Shown here: piece after piece, positions 1 to 8,572 of the stretch | How the letters are laid out: each line of letters starts with the position of its first letter | Numbering within the stretch: position 1 is the stretch's first letter | Assembly (NCBI GenBank): GCA_947502975.1 | Contig: CANNBV010000008.1 | Span: forward strand, 1 to 64,000 | Source: an uncultured Flavobacteriaceae bacterium | Lineage (GTDB): Bacteria; Bacteroidota; Bacteroidia; Flavobacteriales; Flavobacteriaceae | Reading direction: 5' to 3' | DNA length: 64,000 nucleotides | Position numbers and translations under genes: made by a program | The notes under the pieces: model-generated | Seen by the model: only the letters and a program-made list of their open reading frames with translations | Databases searched by the model: none | What the model was told of the DNA's origin: nothing

Positions 1-539
1 GGCATCATATCTGGTGTCGCGCTGATTGTGACACTGTCGCCTGTTAAAGTCACCATCTCTGCATCGGCTATTAGTGTGCCTGCTGTTGCTGTACAGGGCT
101 GATGTCCTTCTGTGATCGTAAAAGTTACCCTTATGGTATCACACTTAAAACCAATTGCATGATCGTATTTGTAAAGATTTACTGTTACTTCAAAAGTTCC
201 AGTTCCCAAATGCCAAGAACCGTTTCCAGCTGGAAATGTATATGGTAAAAGGTTTTCTGTTATTCTGTATGTACTATGTGTTTCTAGATTAACTACAGTG
301 TATCTTGCACTTTGGGAGTAACCATCCACATTTAAGTTAATGTAAAAATGCTCTGGTAAATTTGTTATGTCGTAGGTTTCGTGATTCTTTAATTCTACTG
401 ATTCATGTCCATTGGAGAATTCTAATCCCGCAATATGACCGCAATTGGTGTCTGCAAATGCGCTCAAAGAAAACGTTAAGAAGGTAAATAAAATTAGTAA
501 ACCAGATTTGGGAATTTGGAAGGATAATTTTTCTTTCAT
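1..539 (-). CDS. N-terminal part of a large secreted protein (runs off the left edge)
   Basis: The ATG is at 539 and the frame stays open for 179 codons to base 1, so the 3' end is missing. The protein starts with a basic N-terminus (MKEKLSFQIPKSG), a hydrophobic stretch (LLILFTFLTFSLSAFA) and a plausible signal peptidase site at AFA-D, so it is probably exported. The remainder is beta-rich with scattered cysteines. The last visible segment (CTATAGTLIADAEMV followed by GDSVTISATP) resembles short repeated beta modules in very long secreted Bacteroidota proteins, many of which end in a type IX sorting domain; whether this one does cannot be seen. No enzymatic motif is visible. The upstream region carries a palindromic operator cluster like those of the fasciclin units at 21.5 and 23.1 kb. 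Confidence 0.75.
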   Translation of the reverse strand, partial: MKEKLSFQIPKSGLLILFTFLTFSLSAFADTNCGHIAGLEFSNGHESVELKNHETYDITNLPEHFYINLNVDGYSQSARYTVVNLETHSTYRITENLLPYTFPAGNGSWHLGTGTFEVTVNLYKYDHAIGFKCDTIRVTFTITEGHQPCTATAGTLIADAEMVTLTGDSVTISATPDMM

Positions 540-566
540 TTTTTGCTGTTTATGTTTTATTCAATA

Positions 567-633
567 AAGTTAAACAAAATATATTTATGTTTAACTTTTA
601 ATTCGTTTTATTAAACAAAATACAAGTTAAACA
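567..633 (-). promoter_or_regulatory. Palindromic operator cluster upstream of the secreted-protein gene
   Basis: AAGTTAAACA (567-576) and TGTTTAACTT (588-597) form a perfect 10-bp inverted repeat with an 11-nt spacer. TTAAACA recurs at 611-617 and AAGTTAAACA at 624-633. On the minus strand a TATATTTTG, one base longer than the flavobacterial -7 element TAnnTTTG, overlaps the inner palindrome about 40 nt upstream of the ATG. The same GTTTAA/TTAAAC pairing flanks the promoters at 21510-21539 and 23120-23169. Binding by a dimeric regulator is inferred. Confidence 0.6.
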
Positions 634-793
634 ACAAAAATTAATTTAATTTGTAAGAATTTACATTTTATGGAAATGAAATTTTGAAAAAAAAATGTAG
701 TCATTGATACATTAAGCGATATCTTTAAAAATTCTTTTAAGAATCTTAAGGTTAATTATTAGTAATTTGAGCCTTTTAAAATTCACTATAAAA

Positions 794-1897
794 ATGAGAT
801 ATGCTTCTTTATGTTTTACAACAATTTGCCTTCTATTCTTTTTATGCTGTAAAAACCAAACACTAACTCAAGATAAACCTCTAATTATAAATCATACAAA
901 TCCTAATATTACATATTCAGGAAGGATAGATAGTGTAAGTTCTAAATGCGCTAAAGTGTATTGGTCTGGCTCTTCAATTTCAATGAATTTCGAAGGTAGT
1001 TCTATTTCTGCATCTTTAGAGGACAATACAGGAGATAGCTACTATAATGTAATTTTAGATGAAGATAGTATGTATATATTACGTCCTGATACTTTAAAAC
1101 AGTATCATCTTTTAGCCAAGAACTTAAAAAGGGGGAAACATAATATTCAATTATTTAAACGTACAGAGCCACATTATGGTAATACAAATTTTTATGATTT
1201 TAAAATTGAAGGTAAAGCAAAACTACTACCAAAATCAGTTTTTAAAAAACGTAAGATTGAATTTTATGGTAACTCGATAACAGCTGGATATGCAGTTGAA
1301 GATGTATCTGGAGCTGATTCACCGGATAGCACATATACCAATAACTATTTGAGTTATTCTGCTATTACAGCTCGTCATTTTGATGCCGAGTATCGCGCTA
1401 TTTGCAAAAGTGGTATTGGTATTATGGTAAGTTGGCATGGTATGATTATGCCAGAAATGTATAATAGATTAAATCCTCACGACCCAGAAAGCACATGGGA
1501 TTTTTCTTTATATCAGCCTGATATTGTAGTTATCAATTTATTTCAGAATGACTCTTGGTTGGTAAAGAGACCTGATAATGAAAATTTTAAAACTAGATTT
1601 GGGAATACAGCTCCATCAGAAAACGAAATAATTACTGCTTATCAAGCATTTGTTCAGAAAATTAGAAGCCATTATCTAAATTCTCATATAATATGTATTC
1701 TTGGTAATATGGATGTAACCAAAGAGGGTTCTAAATGGCCTGAGTACATAAATATTGCAGTAAATAATCTAAATGATGATAAAATTTACACTCATTTTAT
1801 ACCTTATAAAAAGAGTAAAGGGCATCCATCTGTAAAAGAACAAGAACTAATAGCAGAAGACTTAATACGTTTTATAGAACAACATATTAATTGGTAA
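794..1897 (+). CDS. SGNH/GDSL-type esterase lipoprotein, carbohydrate esterase family 2-like
   Basis: Probably removes acetyl or other acyl groups from glycans. Codon 1 is taken as ATG 794 (367 aa) because it directly precedes a lipoprotein-type signal (MRYASLCFTT, then LLFFLCC, Cys18/19); an in-frame TTG at 767 would bury it. Residues about 30-145 look like the N-terminal jelly roll of CE2 enzymes. The SGNH part has block I GNSITAGY (Ser161), a GxND-like block (FQND, Asn252) and the C-terminal GHPS block (His344), so the catalytic Ser and His are present. It is convergent with argS, one base apart, and stands alone without polysaccharide utilisation genes. The substrate cannot be told from sequence. 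Confidence 0.75.
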   Translation: MRYASLCFTTICLLFFLCCKNQTLTQDKPLIINHTNPNITYSGRIDSVSSKCAKVYWSGSSISMNFEGSSISASLEDNTGDSYYNVILDEDSMYILRPDTLKQYHLLAKNLKRGKHNIQLFKRTEPHYGNTNFYDFKIEGKAKLLPKSVFKKRKIEFYGNSITAGYAVEDVSGADSPDSTYTNNYLSYSAITARHFDAEYRAICKSGIGIMVSWHGMIMPEMYNRLNPHDPESTWDFSLYQPDIVVINLFQNDSWLVKRPDNENFKTRFGNTAPSENEIITAYQAFVQKIRSHYLNSHIICILGNMDVTKEGSKWPEYINIAVNNLNDDKIYTHFIPYKKSKGHPSVKEQELIAEDLIRFIEQHINW

Positions 1898-1898
1898 A

Positions 1899-3683
1899 CT
1901 ACATACGTTCTGGAACGTCAATTCCAAGAATACTAAACGCATTTTTAATAGTATTAGCTACAGTATTTGATAACTGAACTCTAAATATTTTTTCGTGCTC
2001 ATTATCTGCTCCTAATATGGATACATTTTGATAAAACGAATTGAACTCCTTTACCAAATCATAGGTATAATTAGCAATTAGGGCTGGACTATGATGTTCG
2101 GCAGCATTCTGAATCACTTCTGGAAATAGTTGAACTTGTTTGATTAACTCTCGTTCTTTATCATGAAGTGACACATCTACTCCGCTGTTTAGAACACTAT
2201 TACTTAAATCCGCTTTTCGTAAAATAGATTGAATTCTAGCGTAGGTATATTGAATAAAAGGCCCTGTATTCCCCTGAAAATCAATAGACTCCTTTGGATC
2301 AAATAAAATACGCTTTTTAGGATCTACTTTTAAAATATAATACTTTAAGGCCCCAAGTCCAATCGTTTTATAGAGTTGCTGCTTTTCTTCATTTGTATAA
2401 CCGTCTAACTTGCCTAATTCTTCCGAGATGTCTTCAGCAGTTTTAGCCATATCATCAATCAAATCATCGGCATCCACAACGGTTCCTTCTCTACTTTTCA
2501 TTTTTCCGCTAGGTAAATCTACCATACCATAACTTAGATGGTATAAATTTTTAGCCCATTCAAAACCTAGCTTTTTCAAAATTAAGAATAGGACTTGGAA
2601 ATGATAATCTTGTTCATTTCCAACGGTATACACCATACCTCCAACATCAGGATGATCTTTAATACGTTGTATAGCTGTACCAATATCTTGAGTCATGTAC
2701 ACAGCAGTACCATCAGCACGTAATACTATTTTTTTATCTAAACCTTCATCTGTTAAATCACACCAAACCGAACCATCTTCTTCTTTAAAAAACACACCAG
2801 ATTTTAACCCTTCAGTTACAAACTCTTTTCCTAATAAATAGGTATCACTTTCATAATATAACACATCAAAATCTACACCTAAGTTTTTATATGTTACATC
2901 AAAACCATCATAGACCCAACCATTCATTCTCTTCCATAGCGCAACTGTTTCTTCGTCACCTGCTTCCCATTTGCGCAACATTTCTTGAGCTTCTATAAGA
3001 ATAGGAGCTTCTTTTTTGGCTTCCTCTTCACTTTTACCTTTAGATATTAAATCTTGTATTTGTTTTTTGTATTCTTTATCAAACTTAACATAATAATTAC
3101 CTGCAAGTTTATCCCCCTTCAAACTAGTACTTTCAGGAGTTTCACCATTCCCAAAACGTTCCCACGCGAGCATACTTTTGCAAATATGTATACCTCTATC
3201 GTTAATAATTTGCGTTTTATAGACTTTTTTACCTGAAGCCTTCAAAATTTCTGCAACACTATATCCTAAAAGGTTATTTCTAATATGTCCTAGATGTAAT
3301 GGTTTATTCGTATTTGGTGAAGAATATTCTACCATAATGGCTTTTGAGCCTCCTTCAGTAGTAACAAAACCATAATCTGTATCATTTTTTATGGTATTAA
3401 AAAAATTCAAATAATATGAGTCACTTATTTCAATATTTAAAAAGCCTTTTACAACATTATAATTTTTAACCTCATCTAGTTGTTTTACTAAGTATCCTCC
3501 AATTGTTTCTCCTATTTGAACAGGATTACCTTTAATAAAACGCAACATCGGAAATACTACAACAGTGATATCTCCTGCAAATTCTCGCCTTGTAGCTTGA
3601 AATTCAACGGATTCTAAATCAACTTGATATACTTCTAAAACGGCTTGTTTTACTTGTGCACTTAATAAATGTTGAAGACTCAT
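1899..3683 (-). CDS. argS: Arginyl-tRNA synthetase
   Basis: Class I aminoacyl-tRNA synthetase that charges tRNA-Arg in the cytoplasm; 594 aa, normal for the family. An N-terminal additional domain covers residues 1 to about 110. The HIGH signature reads HLGH (130-133) within SSPNTNKPLHLGHIRNN, and the second signature is KMKSREG (394-400). The C-terminal part is the helical DALR-type anticodon-binding domain. It is monocistronic, divergent from the sensor kinase at 4127 and convergent with the CE2-like esterase. A TAnnTTTG promoter element lies 22 nt upstream of the ATG. Nothing unusual is seen. Confidence 0.97.
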   Translation of the reverse strand: MSLQHLLSAQVKQAVLEVYQVDLESVEFQATRREFAGDITVVVFPMLRFIKGNPVQIGETIGGYLVKQLDEVKNYNVVKGFLNIEISDSYYLNFFNTIKNDTDYGFVTTEGGSKAIMVEYSSPNTNKPLHLGHIRNNLLGYSVAEILKASGKKVYKTQIINDRGIHICKSMLAWERFGNGETPESTSLKGDKLAGNYYVKFDKEYKKQIQDLISKGKSEEEAKKEAPILIEAQEMLRKWEAGDEETVALWKRMNGWVYDGFDVTYKNLGVDFDVLYYESDTYLLGKEFVTEGLKSGVFFKEEDGSVWCDLTDEGLDKKIVLRADGTAVYMTQDIGTAIQRIKDHPDVGGMVYTVGNEQDYHFQVLFLILKKLGFEWAKNLYHLSYGMVDLPSGKMKSREGTVVDADDLIDDMAKTAEDISEELGKLDGYTNEEKQQLYKTIGLGALKYYILKVDPKKRILFDPKESIDFQGNTGPFIQYTYARIQSILRKADLSNSVLNSGVDVSLHDKERELIKQVQLFPEVIQNAAEHHSPALIANYTYDLVKEFNSFYQNVSILGADNEHEKIFRVQLSNTVANTIKNAFSILGIDVPERM

Positions 3684-3704
3684 TTTTTATAATTTATAAG
3701 TGCC

Positions 3705-3712
3705 CAAAGATA
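3705..3712 (-). promoter_or_regulatory. -7 promoter element of argS
   Basis: The minus strand reads TATCTTTG, which matches the Bacteroidota -7 consensus TAnnTTTG, 22 nt upstream of the argS ATG. A TTG lies only 12 nt further upstream, closer than the usual 17-23, so the -33 element is uncertain. Confidence 0.55.
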
Positions 3713-3842
3713 GAATTTTTAAACCAAGTTTTACAGTGATTTTAGTTGTAAATGTTTATGTGTTATTACATAAAGAACTTACTATGAGAAGCTGATTTTG
3801 ACATATGTAGTGTCGATCTAAATTCTTACAAAATTAATTTAT

Positions 3843-3951
3843 AAAAAAAACACCTTGCATTTCATCGACAAAAGTGCCGTTTTTCTATGTTTTTTGCACT
3901 TAATCTATTCGTCGATTTTTTCAAAAAAAACACCTCGCTTTTCATCTAATT
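3843..3951. repeat. Two-copy imperfect direct repeat, period 80 bp
   Basis: Eight A followed by CACCTTGCATTTCATCGA starts at 3843, and eight A followed by CACCTCGCTTTTCATCTA starts at 3923; the two differ at three positions and are exactly 80 bp apart. A third related element, ATTCGTCGAT (3907-3916), lies between them. On the other strand the copies read as TCGATGAAATGCAAGGTG-type sites, related to those at 21440 and 31822-31888. Confidence 0.6.
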
Positions 3952-4126
3952 TATTGGTAGAAAAACCTATAAATTAGAATATAAAAAGCCTTTTTACAAC
4001 TTTTGTTAGCTGAAGCTATTATTAATAAAGAATTGATTTTTTATATAGTACCAAAAGATACCTTGATTTCCCTCAACCAAGCTTCTTTAGATAATAGCTT
4101 TGTAAAAGCTATAACTTAAGCATTGT

Positions 4127-6193
4127 ATGAGGAGAATTATTACTCTTTTATTATTCTTATCTCTATTTTTTGGTTTTTCCCAAACCAAAGAACTAGATAG
4201 CCTATCTATAGCTTTAGGTTTTGAGACCAATGATTCTCTTAAAGTTGATACTTCACTTAAAATAATAGGGCTTCTTTATGACAGGAAGGATTATGATCGC
4301 GCCACACAGTATATCAAACTAAGTGATAAACTTTCCTCTGATATAAATTATGAAAAAGGCATTGCTAAAATTACATATTATAAAGCCTTGATTTACGCCA
4401 TTAAGAATGATTATATAAATGCGATGGATGGCTACACTAAAGCCAAAGCATTATTTAATAAATTAAACGATACCCTAAATGTCGCTAAGGTTAATAATAG
4501 TATTGGCTTAATTGAGATGGAACGCGGTAACTTTAGTAAAGGATTGCAATATTCATTATCCGCTATTAGGGAATTAGAGCGTAGAGGACTCAGTCACGAA
4601 TTACGCTCTGCTTACGCAAGTTTGGGAGAAACCTATTATAAGCTAAATGATGTTACCAAAGCTATAGAATACAATACAAAAGCACTTGACATACAAGAGC
4701 AATTGAACGACTCTATTGGTGTTAGTAATTCTAGTTTACTCTTAGCAAAACTTTATTCTAAATCTAAAGAACACAGAAAAGCTATTGAGTATTATGAAAA
4801 GGTATTGAATAGCCCTAAAGGTAAAACCGATTCTATTAGAAGTAACATTTTACCCAAATTAGGTGGACAATATTTAGAATTCAATGATTATGAATCTGCT
4901 GCAAAACACTTAATACGTGGTTTGACATTAAACAGAAAAAATAATAATGAAAATAATTTAGTAACAACATTAAATAACTTAGGAAAACTAAACTTAAACC
5001 AAGGTAGACTTCGTACAGCAGAACAACAGTTATTTGAAGCTGGTACTATAGCAAAAAAGTTAAATAATACTGATGAACTCTTAAAATATTATGGGTTGAT
5101 GAAAGTTCTAGATTCTACTACTAGAAGATTTGATAGAGCTTTTGTTTGGCAACGTCGTTATTACAGTTTGAAAGATAGCTTGGATAAAACGAATTTTCAA
5201 CCAGTTTCTAAGCCTCCAATAGTCACAACCAAAGACTTAAGCTTGAATTTTGATCGCGCAGAAACCAAATCTCAAGCATTAGATAATACTACTTTAAATA
5301 TAGACGAAGAAGATAAGCTTAAAAAGTTTAAGCTATTCTTCTATATTCTTTTAGGTGTGCTCGCTATAGTTGTTGTATTTCTGGTGTTGATTTATTTAAA
5401 GCGAAATAACAGTTTAAAATATACTCAAGAACTTGAAGAGAAAAATCTTAAGATACAATTACAAAATGAAGCTTTTGTTGAACAGACGCAGCATTTAGAG
5501 AACGTTAATAATGTTAAAGACAAACTATTTTCTATAGTTTCTCATGACTTAAAAGACTCTCTATCATCAATAAATGGTTTTATCGACTTATTACGAGATG
5601 GTTCCTTATCTAGAGAGGAATTTGATAATTTAATACCAGAATTGAGCGAAAACGCCAATAATGCGTCTTTGCTGTTATTTAATTTATTGAATTGGTCTAA
5701 GTCTCAAATGCAATCACTTAAGCCAAGTCCAAGTTTATTTGATATTCAAGAAGTTTTTGAGGAAAAAATTAAACTTGTAGAACAGCGACTTGAAAACAAA
5801 GGTATAGAGCTTATTGATCATTCATTACGTGACTTTGCTTATGCTGACAGGAGTATGGTAGAAATTGTTATTCAAAACCTTTTAGCAAATGCTTTAAAAT
5901 TCTCTAGAAAAGGAGATACTATTACCGTTTCTAATCATATTAGTAATGGTAGCTGTATTATAAGTGTTGCAGATAGTGGTATTGGTATACCAAAACATAA
6001 TCTTGAAAAGTTATTTAAAAGCAACACCTACTCTACTATGGGAACCAACAATGAGAAAGGCACTGGCCTAGGGCTTTCTATTTGTAAAGAATTAGTGGAA
6101 CTTAATAGTGGGAAAATTTGGGTAGAAAGCACAATAAATGTTGGTAGTACATTTTACGTACAGCTACCAAAAACAAAACCTAACGGAGATTAA
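4127..6193 (+). CDS. TPR-containing membrane sensor histidine kinase
   Basis: A 688-aa two-component kinase. The N-terminal signal sequence (MRRIITLLLFLSLFFGFSQT) is followed by tetratricopeptide repeats over about 35-350 that would sit in the periplasm. One membrane segment spans 401-424, then comes a coiled coil at about 430-462. The HisKA phosphoacceptor is His473 (SIVSHDLKDSLSSINGF). The ATPase domain has an N box (NLLANALKFS, 584-593), a G1 box (DSGIGI, 616-621) and a G2 box (GTGLGL, 645-650), so it looks active. No response regulator is adjacent, so its partner is unknown. The next gene, a CpeT-like lipoprotein, starts 33 nt downstream on the same strand. A small hairpin precedes the start codon. 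Confidence 0.9.
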   Translation: MRRIITLLLFLSLFFGFSQTKELDSLSIALGFETNDSLKVDTSLKIIGLLYDRKDYDRATQYIKLSDKLSSDINYEKGIAKITYYKALIYAIKNDYINAMDGYTKAKALFNKLNDTLNVAKVNNSIGLIEMERGNFSKGLQYSLSAIRELERRGLSHELRSAYASLGETYYKLNDVTKAIEYNTKALDIQEQLNDSIGVSNSSLLLAKLYSKSKEHRKAIEYYEKVLNSPKGKTDSIRSNILPKLGGQYLEFNDYESAAKHLIRGLTLNRKNNNENNLVTTLNNLGKLNLNQGRLRTAEQQLFEAGTIAKKLNNTDELLKYYGLMKVLDSTTRRFDRAFVWQRRYYSLKDSLDKTNFQPVSKPPIVTTKDLSLNFDRAETKSQALDNTTLNIDEEDKLKKFKLFFYILLGVLAIVVVFLVLIYLKRNNSLKYTQELEEKNLKIQLQNEAFVEQTQHLENVNNVKDKLFSIVSHDLKDSLSSINGFIDLLRDGSLSREEFDNLIPELSENANNASLLLFNLLNWSKSQMQSLKPSPSLFDIQEVFEEKIKLVEQRLENKGIELIDHSLRDFAYADRSMVEIVIQNLLANALKFSRKGDTITVSNHISNGSCIISVADSGIGIPKHNLEKLFKSNTYSTMGTNNEKGTGLGLSICKELVELNSGKIWVESTINVGSTFYVQLPKTKPNGD

Positions 6194-6226
6194 TTTTTTT
6201 AGTATCTTAAGAAAAAAATTAATGTA

Positions 6227-6844
6227 ATGGTTTCAAGATTTGTAGTCTTCTTATTCTGTGTATTCTGTTTCTATACTTGCCAAAATAAGCCTAAAGTAGA
6301 TACCAAACTCAACGAATTGTTTAATATGATGCAAGGCTCTTTTAATTCAGAAAAGCAAGCAAAATTAGATTCTACTTATTTTAATATATCACTTCACATG
6401 TATCCAATATGGAAAGATAAAGGGAATTATTTGTACGTGGAACAGGCTTTAAATAATAGACAAAATAAACCTTACAGACAGCGTATCTACAAAGTTTCTC
6501 GACTAAATGATAGTATGTTTAGTTCTGAAATTTATACTATAAAATCCGATTCGTTATGGATTGGCAAATGGAAAAACCCAAATGCCTTTGATACACTTCC
6601 TATGGAAAATATTACACTTAGAAAAGGGTGCGAAGTGTTACTGAAACAAAAAACAAAAATGTATTACATTGGAAAAACAGGTCATAAAACCTGTGAAAGT
6701 TCATTATACGGTGCATCATATGCTACAAGTGAAGTAGAAATTTTTGAAGATAAAATCATTTCATGGGATAGAGGTTTTGATACTGAAGGCAATCATATAT
6801 GGGGAGCAAAAAATGGAGGTTATGTTTTCGATAAACTCAATTAA
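6227..6844 (+). CDS. CpeT/CpcT-family lipoprotein
   Basis: A 205-aa protein with a lipoprotein signal (MVSRFVVFLFCVFCFYTC, Cys19). The body follows the CpeT/CpcT pattern: GNYLYVEQAL, PYRQRIYKV, a GCEV segment, and near the C-terminus GASYATSEV with SWDRGFDTEGNHIWGAK. In cyanobacteria this family attaches bilins to phycobiliproteins; there is no phycobilisome or bilin gene here, so the role in this heterotroph is unknown. It lies 33 nt behind the sensor kinase and may be cotranscribed with it. The family call rests on motif recognition. Confidence 0.75.
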   Translation: MVSRFVVFLFCVFCFYTCQNKPKVDTKLNELFNMMQGSFNSEKQAKLDSTYFNISLHMYPIWKDKGNYLYVEQALNNRQNKPYRQRIYKVSRLNDSMFSSEIYTIKSDSLWIGKWKNPNAFDTLPMENITLRKGCEVLLKQKTKMYYIGKTGHKTCESSLYGASYATSEVEIFEDKIISWDRGFDTEGNHIWGAKNGGYVFDKLN

Positions 6845-7780
6845 TTAAGCCTTGGGTAAAAAAACTTCGGCCATCATACAACGCGCACTGCCACCACCAC
6901 AGGTTTCAATAGTTTCTAAAGAGCTTGATAAAATCTTACAATATGTTTCTATAGTTTTAATTTGATGACTTGTTAAGCAATCATAGGCAGCCTGACTCAT
7001 GATTAAATAACACTCATCATTGCTACCTTTTACTTGTAACATATTACCAGCAAAATTATTGACTTGAGCTTCAGTAATATCAATGATTTCTTTACCGTCT
7101 GCTTTTAATTGTTTTATTACATTTTTGCGTTCCTTCTTGTCATCTATACTGCTTAGGCAAATCACAGCAAAATTTTCTGCTATGCTCATCATAACATTGG
7201 TATGATAAATGGGCATTCGTTTACCATTTACTGTTTGATTGGCCACAAAAACTACAGGCATATACTCAAAGTCTTCACAAAATTCAATAAATAATGATTC
7301 ATCTGCCCGAGGAGAAAGTGCACAATATGCCTTTCTATTCACGCGATCTAAAATCACACTACCAGTACCTTCTAAAAATACATGTTCCTCTTCTGCACTG
7401 GTATAATCTATAATATTGTTAATAATGAAACCTTCATTTTCAAGTGTTTCTAGTATATCCTCTCTACGCTCTAAGCGCCTGTTTTTGGCAAACATAGGAT
7501 ATAAACCCACATCGCCACTATGATGAAAGGACACCCAATTATTTGGAAAAATAGAATCTGGAGTATCCGTTTCAATCTTATCGTTTACTACTATTACGTT
7601 TACGCCTATACCTCTAAGTTTTTTCACATAGGCATCAAATTCTTGTTGCGCTTTAGTATTAATTGTATCTGGTAAAACACCTTCGGCTTCATGCTGATAA
7701 TAGTTATTAACAGCGGTTTGCTCATTCATCCTAAAATTTACAGGACGTACCATTAAAATAGTATTTGTAGTTTGTTGCAT
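6845..7780 (-). CDS. ctlX: CtlX-type amidinohydrolase (citrulline/arginine-related)
   Basis: A 311-aa cytosolic protein of the guanidino-group modifying superfamily (arginine deiminase / amidinotransferase fold). Signature segments are FPNNWVSFH, FLEGTGSVILDR, a His-containing IYHTNVMMS, and the C-terminal GGGSARCMMAEVFLP with the catalytic Cys301. The full-length similarity is to proteins named citrulline utilization hydrolase CtlX; the actual substrate (arginine, citrulline or a relative) is not settled by sequence. The gene is convergent with the CpeT-like gene with no spacer between them. No arginine pathway genes are adjacent. Confidence 0.8.
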   Translation of the reverse strand: MQQTTNTILMVRPVNFRMNEQTAVNNYYQHEAEGVLPDTINTKAQQEFDAYVKKLRGIGVNVIVVNDKIETDTPDSIFPNNWVSFHHSGDVGLYPMFAKNRRLERREDILETLENEGFIINNIIDYTSAEEEHVFLEGTGSVILDRVNRKAYCALSPRADESLFIEFCEDFEYMPVVFVANQTVNGKRMPIYHTNVMMSIAENFAVICLSSIDDKKERKNVIKQLKADGKEIIDITEAQVNNFAGNMLQVKGSNDECYLIMSQAAYDCLTSHQIKTIETYCKILSSSLETIETCGGGSARCMMAEVFLPKA

Positions 7781-7852
7781 ACCCTTAATAAGTTCTAAAA
7801 CAAAAGTATGACTATTTACAATATATTAGCGTAATTCTTCTAGTGGAAATTA

Positions 7853-8542
7853 TCAACCCATTTCAAATAAAACAGAAGGATTAGGGCAATTCTCTATATA
7901 AAACTCTAAATCCTGTTTCGCACATACACCTGGATAGTCTCCTAAATAATATTGCATGTCCCTGATAATCTGAAAATGTAAATGAGGCGGATAATCTCCA
8001 TTTACAGAAGCATCACCTAATGTGGCAAGTTTTTCCCCGCATTTAAACACATCGCCCTTTTTTAAGTTAGTTATAGATTCCAAACTTAAATGTCCGTAAA
8101 GTGTAAAAAAAGTAACTTTAGAAATGTTGTGTTCCAAAATAATAGTTGGTCCATAATCACCATAATTATCGTTATTTTTAAAACTATGAACTTTCCCATC
8201 TAATGGTGCAAAAATTTGAGTTTTAGCTGCACACCATAAATCCAAACCTAAATGAATGTTACGTTTTGATGTAGCATCAACATCAAAATGGTCGCTTCTG
8301 CTATAAATATTACGGATTTCTTTATATCCACCATAAGCAACAGATGCGTTATGATCTTTTAAATAAGAGTTAATATATATTGAAAACTTAGATGATGATG
8401 ACACATCTATCTGTTGCAATTCAGAATTGCTTTCCGATAAATCTAAAGTAATGTATTGGGATTTTGGAATAGAAGCATCTAAAACGTGAAGTGGTTTGGT
8501 ACTGATGCTTTTAAGGAAGGATAAAAAATCGCTTGAGGTCAT
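7853..8542 (-). CDS. M23-family peptidase-like protein
   Basis: A 229-aa LytM/M23 domain protein. The zinc ligands are intact: HLGLD (His97, Asp101) and HLH (His187, His189), with the family's typical FAPLDGKV and GPTIILEHN strands between them. Normally such enzymes cut peptidoglycan cross-links, but no signal peptide or membrane segment is seen, so it is either cytosolic or exported by an unrecognised route. The 90-residue N-terminal extension has no recognised domain. It lies between ctlX and the sigma-factor operon, with gaps of 72 and 30 nt. Confidence 0.8.
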   Translation of the reverse strand: MTSSDFLSFLKSISTKPLHVLDASIPKSQYITLDLSESNSELQQIDVSSSSKFSIYINSYLKDHNASVAYGGYKEIRNIYSRSDHFDVDATSKRNIHLGLDLWCAAKTQIFAPLDGKVHSFKNNDNYGDYGPTIILEHNISKVTFFTLYGHLSLESITNLKKGDVFKCGEKLATLGDASVNGDYPPHLHFQIIRDMQYYLGDYPGVCAKQDLEFYIENCPNPSVLFEMG

Positions 8543-8572
8543 TTAAAATTACATTTCCTCAAAGCTAAGAAA

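Larger units (their letters stand above)
3684..4126. other. 443-bp divergent intergenic region between argS and the sensor kinase
   Basis: Holds the argS promoter, an imperfect 80-bp-period direct repeat (3843-3951), two TCGAYGAA-like sites (3863-3869 and 3907-3916) and, 14 nt before the kinase ATG, a small hairpin (ATAGCTTT 4094-4101 pairing with AAAGCTAT 4105-4112). No open frame of note and no terminator is seen. Confidence 0.6.
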
